Shown: piece after piece, positions 5,281 through 5,472 of the stretch
How the letters are laid out: the number at the start of each line of letters is the position of its first letter
Numbering within the stretch: the first letter of the stretch is position 1
Origin: Thioploca sp.
GTDB taxonomy: Bacteria > Pseudomonadota > Gammaproteobacteria > Beggiatoales > Beggiatoaceae
Assembly: GCA_011371325.1 (NCBI GenBank)
Contig: DRQV01000274.1
Location: 1-5,472 of the forward strand
Length of the DNA: 5,472 nt
Direction of reading: 5' to 3'
Made by a program: the position numbers and the translations under genes
The notes under the pieces: generated by a model
Database searches by the model: none
What the model was told of the DNA's origin: nothing
The model's input: the letters and a program-made list of their open reading frames with translations, nothing else

Positions 5281-5472
5281 TCTTATACGCTCCGAATTTA
5301 GAAATTTCTTTGTTAATATTCATGTCTCTGAATATCTCCCAAACACCTAAAACTATAACAAATATTCCAATAGGAAGAGCAAGATTATTCATAGTCTCGA
5401 ATATAAAACTAAATAATCCATAATACATTGTCAAATTTACGAAGGAATCAGAAAGCCCAATTAATATATTTA
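5273..5472 (-). CDS. C-terminal fragment of a membrane protein of unknown function (5' end outside the window)
   Basis: This frame is open from the window edge (first whole codon at 5470) to a TAA at 5273-5275 and gives 65 residues. It begins NILIGLSDSFVNLT and ends ISKFGAYKNE. A hydrophobic segment at fragment residues 31-46 (core LALPIGIFVIVLGVWEIF, bounded by Asn-Asn and Arg-Asp) is a probable last transmembrane helix. A weaker aromatic hydrophobic stretch lies at about residues 15-25 (MYYGLFSFIFE). The short charged tail after the helix (RDMNINKEISK) is likely cytosolic by the positive-inside rule. Its stop overlaps the start of the next gene by 8 nt, which places it in the same operon as the membrane proteins downstream. 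I do not recognise the family. The missing N-terminus prevents any stronger call. That it is a real gene rests on the tight coupling and the TM-like composition. Confidence 0.7.
   Translation of the reverse strand, partial: NILIGLSDSFVNLTMYYGLFSFIFETMNNLALPIGIFVIVLGVWEIFRDMNINKEISKFGAYKNE

Noticed and set aside
1..5472. CRISPR array, tRNA, rRNA, IS ends or attachment-site repeats
   Set aside because: I saw no regularly spaced repeats, cloverleaf-like sequence, transposase coding or long terminal inverted repeats. Almost the whole window is coding.

Overview
The window is very AT-rich and carries a single co-directional block of genes, all on the minus strand (transcription runs from 5472 towards 1). 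Four complete genes encode membrane or exported proteins and one encodes a small soluble charged protein. Fragments of two further genes are cut by the window edges. The genes overlap or abut by -11 to +1 nt, so positions 5472 to 134 look like one polycistronic unit. No replication, recombination, metabolic, tRNA, rRNA or CRISPR element is visible.

The likely source is an archaeon, most plausibly an uncultured DPANN-type lineage (Woesearchaeales/Pacearchaeota-like), or a virus or integrated element of one. The evidence is threefold: an archaeal-type TATA box, the domain style of the giant surface protein (Sec signal, a 'vDWvlhtGsqdialtdW' lead-in to DUF2341, a concanavalin-like domain, Ig-like repeats with ATPPTI linkers, many N-glycosylation sequons), and a set of small multi-TM proteins in fixed order. 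This assignment is inference without a database search.

Layout in transcription order: (1) the C-terminus of a membrane protein (5273-5472); (2) a 69-aa soluble charged protein (5071-5280); (3) a 184-aa four-TM protein (4527-5081); (4) a 1213-aa modular surface or spike-like protein anchored by three C-terminal TM segments (884-4525); (5) a 144-aa membrane protein with an Asn/Ser-rich external loop (450-884); (6) a 104-aa three-TM protein (134-448); (7) after a 77-bp gap with a TATA box and clustered dyads, the first 18 codons of a new gene (1-56) with a perfect Shine-Dalgarno.

The simplest joint reading is that genes 1-6 build an envelope-embedded surface complex around the 1213-aa protein. 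It could be a virion spike plus membrane-protein module of an archaeal virus or provirus, or a cell-surface attachment machine. The gene starting at 56 has its own promoter and strong ribosome binding site, so it is probably regulated separately and more highly expressed. The sequence alone cannot separate virus from cellular adhesin.
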